From positions 1 through 6,469 of the forward strand of contig JAFUQL010000319.1 in NCBI GenBank assembly GCA_017472375.1: a stretch of 6,469 nt of DNA, in the 5' to 3' direction. Numbering within the stretch: the first letter of the stretch is position 1; every line of letters begins with the position of its first letter. This DNA comes from Oscillospiraceae bacterium. Its GTDB lineage: Bacteria; Bacillota; Clostridia; Oscillospirales; Ruminococcaceae. This document shows positions 1 through 5,893 of the stretch, piece by piece. The notes under the pieces were generated by a model. The model made no database searches. It was not told the origin of the DNA and saw only the letters and a program-made list of their open reading frames with translations. The position numbers and the translations under genes are program-made.

Positions 1-956
1 ACACGGCCGATCAGCTCGGGGATCAGACCAAACTTTACCAGATCATGGGGCTCCACCTTCTTCAGCAGGGCGCGGCTGGCAGCATCACCGGTGGCGCGCA
101 GCTGGCTGCCGAAGCCCAGTGCCGAAGTATCGGTACGGCGCTGGATGTGCTTTTCCAGGCCATCGAATGCGCCGCCGCAGATGAACAGGATGTTTTTGGT
201 ATCGATCTGGATGAACTCCTGCTGGGGGTGTTTACGCCCGCCCTGGGGCGGCACGTTGCTCACAGTGCCCTCCAGGATCTTCAGCAGTGCCTGCTGTACA
301 CCCTCGCCACCTACGTCGCGGGTGATGGAGGGGTTTTCGCTGCGGCGGGTGATCTTATCGATCTCATCGATGTAGATGATCCCGATCTCGGCCTTGGGGA
401 TGTCAAAATCCGCCGCCTGGATCAGCTTCAGCAGAATGGTCTCAACATCCTCACCCACATAGCCGGCCTCAGTCAGGGTGGTGGCATCGGCAATGGCAAA
501 AGGCACGCCCAGCATCTTGGCCAGGGTCTGGGCCAGCAGAGTCTTGCCCACGCCGGAGGGACCAAGCAGCAGCACGTTGCTCTTCTGCAGCTCCACCTCG
601 TTGCTGTGGCCACTCAGGATGCGCTTATAGTGATTGTAGACCGCCACGGCCAGCACCGTCTTGGCATCGTCCTGGCCGATGACATACTGATCAAGTCCCT
701 CCTTGATCTCAGCCGGGGTCAGCACGTTCACCGAGGGCAGGGCCGGTGCACCGCTGTTCTTGCCGCGGCTGTGGCGGCTGCCGGCGCGGGGCAGAGGCTC
801 ATCATCGTGCACGATGGAGTAGCACAGCTCGATGCACTCGCTGCAGATGTTCACCCCAGGCCCCATGACCATCCGCTCCACTGCATCCTGGCTTTTGCCG
901 CAGAAGCTGCAGATGGTGCTCTTGGTCTTGTCCTTTCCGGAATTGTTGTTAGCCAT
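1..956 (-). CDS. clpX: ATP-dependent Clp protease ATP-binding subunit ClpX (C-terminal part cut off by window edge)
   Basis: ClpX is the AAA+ unfoldase that recognises substrates, unfolds them with ATP and feeds them into ClpP in the cytoplasm. The 318 visible residues begin MANNNSGKDK. They show an N-terminal zinc-binding domain with Cys16, Cys19, Cys38 and Cys41. Walker A is GPSGVGKT (132-139, Lys138), the GYVG pore loop is at 165-168, and Walker B is IIYIDEID (193-200). The RKH pore motif is at 241-243. The ClpP-docking loop reads LGF (280-282), where E. coli has IGF. The fragment ends at IPELIGR (312-318), whose last Arg probably matches the arginine finger of E. coli ClpX, so about 100 residues (sensor 2 and the small domain) are missing. 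The ATG at 954-956 follows GGGAG (961-965) by 4 bases. clpX starts only 16 bases after the clpP stop with no terminator between them, so the two are probably co-transcribed. The identification is essentially certain. Confidence 0.98.
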   Translation of the reverse strand, partial: MANNNSGKDKTKSTICSFCGKSQDAVERMVMGPGVNICSECIELCYSIVHDDEPLPRAGSRHSRGKNSGAPALPSVNVLTPAEIKEGLDQYVIGQDDAKTVLAVAVYNHYKRILSGHSNEVELQKSNVLLLGPSGVGKTLLAQTLAKMLGVPFAIADATTLTEAGYVGEDVETILLKLIQAADFDIPKAEIGIIYIDEIDKITRRSENPSITRDVGGEGVQQALLKILEGTVSNVPPQGGRKHPQQEFIQIDTKNILFICGGAFDGLEKHIQRRTDTSALGFGSQLRATGDAASRALLKKVEPHDLVKFGLIPELIGR

Positions 957-972
957 AGAACTCCCTTTATTG

Positions 973-1557
973 TTAGCGGTTGGTGATGACCTTATCAACC
1001 AGGCCGTACTCGAGGGCCTGCTGGGCGGTCAGGTAGTTGTCGCGCTCAGTGTCCGCCTGCACCACCTCCAGAGGCTGGCCGGTGTACTCGCTCAGCAGAC
1101 CGTTCAGCTTGTTCTTCAGGTGGATGATGTGATCGGCGTGGATCTTGATGTCCGTCGCCTGACCCTGCAGGCCACTCATCAGAGGCTGGTGGATCATGAT
1201 CTCAGCGTTGGGCAGAGCCAGACGCTTGCCCTTGGTGCCGCTGGCCAGCAGGAAAGCGCCCATGGAGGCAGCCATGCCCATGCAAATGGTGGACACGTCA
1301 CATTTGATATACTTCATGGTGTCGTGGATGGCCATGCCCGCAGAGATGGAACCGCCAGGGCTGTTGATATACAGGTGGATGTCCTTATCAGGATCCTGGC
1401 CCTCCAGATACAGCAGCTGGGCCACGACCAGACTGGCAGTGGCATCGTTCACCTGGTCGCTCAGCATGATGATGCGATCATTCAGCAGTCGGGAAAAGAT
1501 GTCATAGGAACGCTCGCCCCGGGCGGTCTGTTCCACAACGTAAGGTACCAAACTCAT
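973..1557 (-). CDS. clpP: ATP-dependent Clp protease proteolytic subunit ClpP
   Basis: ClpP is the serine peptidase that forms the tetradecameric proteolytic chamber of ClpXP and degrades unfolded and tagged proteins in the cytoplasm. The protein has 194 residues, a normal length. The nucleophile is Ser98 in GMAASMGAF and the catalytic His is His123 in MIHQPL. The catalytic Asp is Asp173, the last residue of DTERD at 169-173. The oxyanion-strand motif SPGGS is at 66-70. Between His123 and the QGQATD motif there is one residue more than in E. coli or Staphylococcus ClpP (HQPLMSGLQGQ against HQPLGG-x-QGQ), which moves the Asp from the usual 172 to 173. The start ATG (1555-1557) is preceded by AGGAGG (1567-1572) at a spacing of 9 bases. 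clpX follows after 16 bases. A candidate promoter and an inverted repeat lie upstream, which separates clpP from tig. Confidence 0.98.
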   Translation of the reverse strand: MSLVPYVVEQTARGERSYDIFSRLLNDRIIMLSDQVNDATASLVVAQLLYLEGQDPDKDIHLYINSPGGSISAGMAIHDTMKYIKCDVSTICMGMAASMGAFLLASGTKGKRLALPNAEIMIHQPLMSGLQGQATDIKIHADHIIHLKNKLNGLLSEYTGQPLEVVQADTERDNYLTAQQALEYGLVDKVITNR

Positions 1558-1579
1558 AGCATTTCGCCTCCTGTACTCA

Positions 1580-1606
1580 TTTATAACAAATTGCGACTTG
1601 TGTAAA
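1580..1606 (-). promoter_or_regulatory. Candidate sigma-A promoter of clpP-clpX
   Basis: On the minus strand there is TATAAA (1580-1585) preceded by TGT (1586-1588), which makes an extended -10 of the form TGnTATAAA. A -35-like TTTACA lies at 1601-1606 with a short 15-base spacer. Transcription would start near 1573, only a few bases before the AGGAGG at 1567-1572, so the leader would be very short. The close fit to the extended -10 form is seen directly. The function is inferred, and the short spacer and leader are the weak points. No CtsR tandem heptamer or CIRCE element is visible around it. Confidence 0.45.
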
Positions 1607-1657
1607 ATTGACCGATACGCCCTTGGCCTGCGCGGCCCCCTGCGTATCGGTCAATTT
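1605..1657 (-). terminator. 16-bp perfect inverted repeat between tig and clpP, possible weak terminator
   Basis: The arms 1605-1620 and 1642-1657 are perfect reverse complements over 16 bases, with a 21-base GC-rich interval. That interval can itself fold through GGCC (1625-1628) and GGCC (1634-1637). In the tig transcript the 3' arm is followed by one more T, giving AATTTTAC, so there is only a short U-tract. The hairpin begins 17 bases after the tig stop codon. Its distal end touches the -35 box of the candidate clpP promoter. It is most likely a modest intrinsic terminator or transcript-end stabiliser for tig. An operator or attenuator for clpP is the alternative. Confidence 0.5.
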
Positions 1658-1674
1658 AGAAAGCAAATTAGGGC

Positions 1675-2985
1675 TTACTCAGCAGCAGGCTCCTCAGTCA
1701 CGGTCTCGGTGGTGATCTCAGCCTTGCTCTTGATGAAGTCGATGGCCTTGTTGATGGCCAGGTCATGCTTCACAGCCTCGGCATCCACAACGGACTTGAC
1801 CTGCTCGACCTCCATCTTGTACTGCTCGGCGATGCGCTTCACCTCAGCCTCGAACTCCTCGTCGGAAACGACGATGTTCTCCTTGGCGGCGACAGCCTCC
1901 AGAGCCAGACGAATCTTGACCTGCTTCTCAGCACGCTCAGCAAAGCTGCCGCGGAAAGCCGCCATATCCTCGCCCATGTACTTCAGGTAGTCATCCAGCT
2001 TCAGGCCCTGCTGAGACAGACGGTAGCCGAAGTCACGGATGATCTCATCGATGGCAGTCTCCACCATCGCCTGGGGGATCTCAGCCTGCATACCGGCGAT
2101 GACCTGATCGACCAGAGCATTCTCCACGTCCAGATCGGCCTGCTGGGTCTCCACGTCCTCCAGACCCTTGCGAATGCTGGCGCGCAGCTTATCCAGGGTA
2201 TCGAACTCGCTCACGTCCTTGGCGAACTCGTCGTCCAGCTCGGGCAGCTCACGGGCCTTGACCTCGTGCAGCTTGACCTTGAACACGGCGGGCTTGTCAG
2301 CCAGCTCGTCGGCATGGTACTCAACGGGGAAGGTGACGTTCACGTCAAACTCCTCGCCGGCAGAGTGACCGACGATCTGCTCCTCGAAGCCGGGGATGAA
2401 GGAACCGGAGCCCAGCTCCAGAGCGTAATGCTCGCCCTTGCCGCCGTCGAAAGCAACACCGTCGATGAAGCCCTCGAAGTCGATGTCAGCGGTGTCGCCC
2501 AGCTGAGCGGCACCCTCACGGGTGACCATGCGGGCGTTGCGCATCTGCATACGGGAGATCTCGGCCTCGACCTGCTCCTCGTCGATAGTATTGACCTTGC
2601 GGGTAGCCTTCAAACCGGTGTACTCGCCCAGAACGACCTCGGGCTTCACAGCCACCAGGACCTTCAGCACGGCACCCTCAGCGGCGCTCATGGACAGGAT
2701 CTCGGGCTCGGGGTTGCCCACGACCACAATGCCGGTCTCATTGATGGCAGCCTCGTACTCGTACGGGAACAGGTCGTTGATGGCATCCATCAGGAACAGA
2801 TCCTCGCCGTACATCTTCTCGATGGTCTTGCGGGGAGCCTTGCCCTTGCGGAAGCCGGGCACGGCGTACTTCTTGCCCTCGCGCTTGAACGCCTTGTCAG
2901 CGGCAGCGCTCAGGGTCTCGGCATCGATGGAAAACTGCAGCTCCTGCATGCTCTTCTCGAGCTTTTCATTTTTGATGAGTTTCAT
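1675..2985 (-). CDS. tig: Trigger factor, ribosome-associated chaperone and peptidyl-prolyl isomerase
   Basis: Trigger factor binds the ribosome at the exit tunnel, shields nascent chains and has prolyl cis-trans isomerase activity. The protein has 436 residues, close to the 432 of E. coli. The N-terminal ribosome-binding domain carries the signature GFRKGKAPRK at 44-53. The FKBP-type isomerase domain covers roughly 155-245. It includes GDTADIDFEGFIDG (163-176), then FDGGKGEHYALELGSG (179-194) and FIPGFEEQIVG (196-206). The rest is the helical C-terminal chaperone domain, which ends in an acidic tail (EEPAAE). The ATG (2983-2985) has GGAGG (2995-2999) upstream at a spacing of 9 bases. The gene sits between a metallophosphoesterase and clpP-clpX, and the tig-clpP-clpX order is common in bacteria. 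The identification is secure. Confidence 0.98.
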   Translation of the reverse strand: MKLIKNEKLEKSMQELQFSIDAETLSAAADKAFKREGKKYAVPGFRKGKAPRKTIEKMYGEDLFLMDAINDLFPYEYEAAINETGIVVVGNPEPEILSMSAAEGAVLKVLVAVKPEVVLGEYTGLKATRKVNTIDEEQVEAEISRMQMRNARMVTREGAAQLGDTADIDFEGFIDGVAFDGGKGEHYALELGSGSFIPGFEEQIVGHSAGEEFDVNVTFPVEYHADELADKPAVFKVKLHEVKARELPELDDEFAKDVSEFDTLDKLRASIRKGLEDVETQQADLDVENALVDQVIAGMQAEIPQAMVETAIDEIIRDFGYRLSQQGLKLDDYLKYMGEDMAAFRGSFAERAEKQVKIRLALEAVAAKENIVVSDEEFEAEVKRIAEQYKMEVEQVKSVVDAEAVKHDLAINKAIDFIKSKAEITTETVTEEPAAE

Positions 2986-3087
2986 TACTATCGTCCTCCA
3001 AAAAAGAATCTACGAATTTGTCCGGCGTGCACCTGGCGCGTCGTCGGGCGCCTCGGCCCTCACCGGCGTTTACAGCCATTCCCCAGC

Positions 3088-3116
3088 ATTATATCACAGG
3101 CAACCTGTGATTTCCA
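3088..3116 (-). promoter_or_regulatory. Candidate promoter of tig, overlapping the 3' end of the upstream gene
   Basis: A perfect TATAAT (3088-3093) on the minus strand is directly preceded by TGA (3094-3096), which makes an extended -10 (TGnTATAAT). Exactly 17 bases further upstream is TGGAAA (3111-3116), which matches the -35 consensus at 4 of 6 positions. The TGA is also the stop codon of the metallophosphoesterase. Transcription would start near 3081 and give a leader of about 96 bases before tig. The leader (2986-3081) is GC-rich and has a small possible hairpin, with GGCGC at 3035-3039 pairing with GCGCC at 3048-3052. It holds no other gene. The match to consensus is strong, but use of the promoter is inferred. 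Confidence 0.7.
3093..3111. repeat. Perfect 19-base palindrome in the tig promoter spacer
   Basis: On the minus strand the sequence reads ATCACAGGTTGCCTGTGAT, two perfect 8-base arms around TTG. It fills the spacer between the -35 and -10 boxes of the candidate tig promoter and also encodes the last residues of the metallophosphoesterase (I-T-G-C-L-stop). It has no T-run after it, so it does not look like a terminator. The position suits an operator. I do not recognise the binding protein: it has TCACA/TGTGA half-sites but in the opposite order to a CRP site. Confidence 0.55.
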
Positions 3117-3801
3117 GAGGTTTTTCAATTTTCAGCGGGCAAAAATTCAGCCCATCGGCTGAGATCAGGCGATATTCGATGCCATCCACCCTTCCCTGCA
3201 CCGCATGACGCACAAAACTGCCGTGAAGATGCCCATAAAAACAGCGGGTCACGCCAAACTCCTTCAGCAGCGCAATGACCTCCGGCGCTTTGGTGCCCGG
3301 GTACACCGGCGGATAGTGGAGAAAAACGATCTTCTCGCTCTCCCCGGCCGACTCAAGGCTCATACGCAGGCGGCCAAGCTCCCGGTTCATCACCTTTTCA
3401 TCATGGGCCTCGCCAATGTCGAACAGCCAGCTCCGGGTTCCGCACAGGGCGACCCCCTCGACCTCATAGCTGTTGTTGTGCAGGAGCTGCAGGCTGTCGA
3501 ACCCTTTCGCCTCAAAATACTTGTACATCTTATTGGCGGTGCTCCACCAATAGTCATGGTTCCCTTTTACCAGCAGCTTACGGCCAGGCAGGCTCTGGAT
3601 AAACGCGAAATCCTGCTCGGTGTCCTCCAGACGCATCGCCCAGCTCGTATCACCGGCCAGCACAACAGTGTCCTCTGGGCCGATCATCCGCCGCCAGTTC
3701 TCCTCAATGCGGGCCACATGGTTCTTCCACCCGGGAAAGATGTCCATGGGCTTGGAGTTCCCCAGCGAAAGGTGCAGGTCGCCGATCGCAAAAATTGCCA
3801 T
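3094..3801 (-). CDS. Metallophosphoesterase (calcineurin-like, COG1768 type), substrate unknown
   Basis: This 235-residue cytoplasmic protein has no signal peptide or membrane segment. It carries the full two-metal site of calcineurin-like phosphoesterases. Asp8 and His10 are in GDLHLS, Asp51 is in GDTSW (50-54), and Asn81-His82-Asp83 is in GNHDYWW (80-86). His162 is in FLHYPP (160-165), and His191 and His193 are in GHLHG (190-194). The GDTSWAM and GNHDYWWS wording is typical of the bacterial group described as predicted phosphohydrolases (COG1768). The physiological substrate is not known to me, so I give no gene symbol. The ATG (3799-3801) follows AGGAGG (3806-3811) at a 4-base spacing. There is no terminator after the gene, so its transcript probably reads into tig, which also appears to have its own promoter starting at this gene's stop codon. 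The gene diverges from the DUF1540 gene, with 63 bases between the two starts. Confidence 0.93.
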   Translation of the reverse strand: MAIFAIGDLHLSLGNSKPMDIFPGWKNHVARIEENWRRMIGPEDTVVLAGDTSWAMRLEDTEQDFAFIQSLPGRKLLVKGNHDYWWSTANKMYKYFEAKGFDSLQLLHNNSYEVEGVALCGTRSWLFDIGEAHDEKVMNRELGRLRMSLESAGESEKIVFLHYPPVYPGTKAPEVIALLKEFGVTRCFYGHLHGSFVRHAVQGRVDGIEYRLISADGLNFCPLKIEKPLEITGCL

Positions 3802-3810
3802 AGAACCTCC

Positions 3811-3841
3811 TGACTAAACATCTCGCCCGCCGGCCACAATA
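3811..3841 (+). promoter_or_regulatory. Weak candidate promoter for the DUF1540 gene, sporulation-sigma-like
   Basis: In the 63-base divergent gap there is no good sigma-A promoter facing the DUF1540 gene. There is TGACTA (3811-3816) and CACAATA (3835-3841) with an 18-base spacer. Each is one base from a sigma-G-type pair (TGAATA and CATACTA/CATnnTA) of Bacillus and Clostridium. Start would be near 3848, just before the ribosome binding site AAGGGGG at 3850-3856. The match is short enough to arise by chance, and whether this organism sporulates is unknown. Confidence 0.2.
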
Positions 3842-3864
3842 AAGGGCGTAAGGGGGCATGAAAC

Positions 3865-4023
3865 ATGGAAAAGAACGAACCCATTCTCAACGGGATCTGC
3901 TGCGAGGTGGACAACTGTGTCCACAACAATGGCGCGTGCTGCTGCACCGCCCATGAGATCCGGGTGAAGAACCGCTCCGCCCATCCCGAAGAGACCATGT
4001 GCGAGACATTCCGTGAGGTCTGA
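3865..4023 (+). CDS. Small cysteine-rich DUF1540 protein
   Basis: This is a 52-residue protein, MEKNEPILNG..., ending in CETFREV. It has seven cysteines: 12, 13, 18, 25, 26, 27 and 46. The pattern I-x-C-x-V-x-x-C-V-H-N, then C-C-C-T-A-x-E-I-x-V and a late C-x-T-F matches the DUF1540 family of small, probably metal-binding or redox-sensitive proteins of Firmicutes. Their function is not established. The ATG (3865-3867) lies 8 bases after AAGGGGG (3850-3856). An ATG at 3858-3860 is in another frame and too close to that site. It is the only complete plus-strand gene here, divergent from the metallophosphoesterase and convergent with thrC. A strong hairpin terminator starts 48 bases after its stop, which supports it being a real transcription unit. 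Confidence 0.88.
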   Translation: MEKNEPILNGICCEVDNCVHNNGACCCTAHEIRVKNRSAHPEETMCETFREV

Positions 4024-4070
4024 GCCGGCTGTTTCAGCCTGCTGACCCTCCGTAAATCGCTCTCACATGG

Positions 4071-4124
4071 AAAAAGTCTGCTGCACCGAAAAAACGATCC
4101 GGTGCGGCAGGCTTTTTCTGTTTT
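4071..4124 (+). terminator. Strong intrinsic terminator after the DUF1540 gene, probably bidirectional with thrC
   Basis: Arms 4071-4088 and 4100-4117 pair over 18 bases around an 11-base loop. The stem runs from A5/T5 at the base to GCACCG/CGGTGC at the tip, followed by TTTTTCTGTTTT. In the plus-strand RNA the two imperfect positions are U-G wobbles, so the stem is continuous. In the minus-strand RNA, downstream of thrC, the same positions become A-C mismatches, although the hairpin still ends in CTTTTT. It therefore should end the DUF1540 transcript best and probably thrC too. The stretch 4024-4174 around it has no gene. Confidence 0.9.
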
Positions 4125-4174
4125 ACCGCATTCAAAACAGCGTATTAACGCAAAACAAACAACATGTAAAGCCG

Positions 4175-5650
4175 TTACCCTTCACAGGCGTTCCGCGCCA
4201 CATCCGCGATGCCATCCTTCTCGATCACAGCGGTGAACCGCTCCGCTTTGCCGCGCAGACCGGCCAGGCTGACGGGCGCCTGCACACCGGTGAGCTGTTC
4301 CAGACCCTCCATGGCTTCGAAGTCGCCGGCCGGCGCCTGGCTGCCCAGTGCAGCCAGCACATCGCGGGGGAACTTAAAGGGGCTGGCGGTGCTCAGCACG
4401 ACCATGGGAGCGTCGCTGTCATGGTCGGCGCAATACTCGCGGGCCACCTTGAAGGCCACAGCGGTGTGGGTGTCACACAGATAGCCGTCCTTCTCATAAA
4501 TGGACTTGATCTCAGCGGCCACCTGCTCATCATCGTTGCAGCAGCCATAGGCAAAGTCGGCGCGGATGGCAGCCATGGTTGCCTCGTCCACGGTGTAGCT
4601 GCCCTCGCGGTTTAGGCTGCCCATCCACTCGGCCACTTTGGCGTCGCTGCCGCCCAAATGATACAGCAGGCGCTCCAGATTGGAGGACACCAGAATGTCC
4701 ATGGAGGGAGAGGTAGTGCGATAGAAGTCGCGGCGGGCGTTGTAGGTGCCGGTAGCGAAGAAGTCGGTCAGCACGTTGTTGCGGTTGGAAGCGCACACCA
4801 GAGTGCCCACGGGCAGACCCATCCGCTTGGCATAATAGCCGGCCAGAATGTCACCGAAGTTGCCGGTGGGCACACAGAAGTCCATCTTCTCCCCCATGTT
4901 CACCTTGCCGCTGCGCACCAGCTGGCCGTACGCGGCAAAGTAATAGACGATCTGAGGCACCAGGCGGCCCCAGTTGATGGAATTGGCGCTGGACAGCACC
5001 ACGTTTTTTTCCGCCAGTTCTGCAGCCAGCTGCTTGTCGGCAAAGGCACGCTTCACGCCGGTCTGGGCATCGTCAAAATTGCCCTGCACCGCATAGACGG
5101 CCACATTGCCGCCCTCCTGCGTGGCCATCTGCAGGCGCTGGATCTCACTGGTGCCGTTGTTGGGATAGAATACCACAATGCTCACACCGGGGATGTCCTT
5201 ATAGCCGTCCAGCGCCGCCTTACCGGTGTCACCGGAGGTGGCAACCAGAATGAGGGTGTGTTCGGTGCGGCCCAGATTCTTCTTGGCCTCCACCAGCAGC
5301 TTGGGCATCAGCTGCAGGGCGTAGTCCTTAAAGGCGCAGGTGGGGCCGTGCCACAGCTCCAGAGACCAGGTGTTCTCATTCACCTGCTCCAGATGGCCGG
5401 CCTTGCCGCCGAACGCCTCACCGTAGGCCGCGGCCGCAGCCTGCTCCAGAAACTCCGGCTTATAGTCGGTCAGAAACTGCTTCAGAATGTACGCCGCCAG
5501 CGCAGGATACTCCATCGCGCAGGCCGCCGCCAGATCCACCGCCGGGAATTCGGCGGGCACGAACAGACCGCCTTCCTCGGACAGACCCTGAGCGATGGCC
5601 TGGGATGCGCTTACCTTATGTTCTGCATTTCGGGTGCTAAAAAACTCCAT
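4175..5650 (-). CDS. thrC: Threonine synthase (class II type, PLP-dependent)
   Basis: Threonine synthase converts O-phospho-L-homoserine to L-threonine and phosphate, the last step of threonine biosynthesis. The protein has 491 residues, usual for the longer class. It begins MEFFSTRNAEHKVSASQAI and has the N-terminal GLSEEGGLFVP motif (22-32). The PLP lysine is Lys108 in HGPTCAFKDYALQ (101-113). The phosphate-binding loop is ATSGDTGKAAL (137-147), followed by the PNNGTSEIQRLQM region. The reading frame stays open upstream to a TTG at 5693-5695. The ATG at 5648-5650 is preferred because GGAGG (5661-5665) sits 10 bases before it and family homology begins there. thrC has its own promoter (5781-5808) and a terminator downstream, and no thrB or hom is next to it, so it looks like a single-gene unit. 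No T-box or leader peptide is visible to tie it to threonine supply. Confidence 0.97.
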   Translation of the reverse strand: MEFFSTRNAEHKVSASQAIAQGLSEEGGLFVPAEFPAVDLAAACAMEYPALAAYILKQFLTDYKPEFLEQAAAAAYGEAFGGKAGHLEQVNENTWSLELWHGPTCAFKDYALQLMPKLLVEAKKNLGRTEHTLILVATSGDTGKAALDGYKDIPGVSIVVFYPNNGTSEIQRLQMATQEGGNVAVYAVQGNFDDAQTGVKRAFADKQLAAELAEKNVVLSSANSINWGRLVPQIVYYFAAYGQLVRSGKVNMGEKMDFCVPTGNFGDILAGYYAKRMGLPVGTLVCASNRNNVLTDFFATGTYNARRDFYRTTSPSMDILVSSNLERLLYHLGGSDAKVAEWMGSLNREGSYTVDEATMAAIRADFAYGCCNDDEQVAAEIKSIYEKDGYLCDTHTAVAFKVAREYCADHDSDAPMVVLSTASPFKFPRDVLAALGSQAPAGDFEAMEGLEQLTGVQAPVSLAGLRGKAERFTAVIEKDGIADVARNACEG

Positions 5651-5774
5651 GATAGATACCCCTCCGGCGAATGTCTTTTCCCGACCTTCGCGCAAGTTTA
5701 TTTGTACGGCGCAGAGAACCTCGCCGCGTGGTTTCAGGCAAGGCCGCGGCTGTTCGCCGCAGCGCTGAATACGC
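5651..5774 (-). other. Untranslated leader of thrC with possible alternative hairpins
   Basis: This is the stretch between the predicted thrC start site near 5774 and the thrC ATG. It contains no ATG, so no leader peptide. It lacks the T-box motif GGGTGGnACCGCG and is too short for a T-box. Two GC-rich stems compete: GCGGC (5756-5760) with GCCGC (5746-5750), and GCCGCG (5745-5750) with CGCGGC (5723-5728). They share one arm. In GC-rich DNA such short pairs can occur by chance. No other feature is visible here. Confidence 0.35.
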
Positions 5775-5780
5775 CCTATT

Positions 5781-5808
5781 ATTATACAATAAAAAAAGGC
5801 GGCGGCAA
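5781..5808 (-). promoter_or_regulatory. Candidate sigma-A promoter of thrC
   Basis: The minus strand has a perfect TATAAT at 5781-5786, in the context TTGTATAATAATAG. The -35 is weaker. TTGCCG at 5803-5808 matches 4 of 6 positions with a 16-base spacer and lies inside the 3' arm of the preceding terminator. The T-rich tract of that terminator fills the spacer. Start is expected near 5774. It is the only good -10 element in the 243-base gap before thrC. Confidence 0.65.
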
Positions 5809-5846
5809 AGCGGCAGAATCAAAAAAACTGTGCCGCCTTACCGCCG
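5791..5846 (-). terminator. Intrinsic terminator of the rnhB-yraN unit
   Basis: In the minus-strand RNA, the arm at 5831-5846 pairs with 5800-5815. That is 16 pairs, two of them G-U wobbles, around a 15-base T-rich loop. Two further bases follow, then TTTTTTTATT (T7 at 5791-5797). It starts 47 bases after the yraN stop. The GC-rich stem and run of seven T are canonical. The promoter of thrC overlaps its 3' part. Confidence 0.9.
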
Positions 5847-5893
5847 TAAATTCTACATTATCGCTGAATCGTCCGCACAGCGCGCACAACACC

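Noticed and set aside
45..986. 313-codon plus-strand open frame antisense to clpX
   Set aside because: It is the in-register mirror of clpX, explained by clpX codon choice, with no domain of its own.
1558..1674. CtsR or HrcA (CIRCE) control site upstream of clpP
   Set aside because: CtsR needs tandem GGTCAAA-like heptamers a few bases apart. Here GGTCAAT occurs only once per arm of the inverted repeat, facing opposite ways and over 20 bases apart. No TTAGCACTC-N9-GAGTGCTAA is present.
1765..3162. 465-codon plus-strand open frame antisense to tig
   Set aside because: It runs in exact codon register with tig. It stays open because tig avoids TTA, CTA and TCA codons there. No ribosome binding site or family likeness.
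3684..3998. 104-codon minus-strand frame across the metallophosphoesterase start and the DUF1540 gene
   Set aside because: It overlaps two supported genes and the divergent gap, and its composition is that of an out-of-frame shadow.
5651..5695. N-terminal extension of threonine synthase from a TTG codon
   Set aside because: The extension would place the GGAGG ribosome binding site inside the coding region. Family likeness starts at the ATG at 5650.
5651..5774. Threonine T-box riboswitch in the thrC leader
   Set aside because: The leader is too short, lacks the GGGTGGnACCGCG motif and has no downstream terminator hairpin before the ATG.
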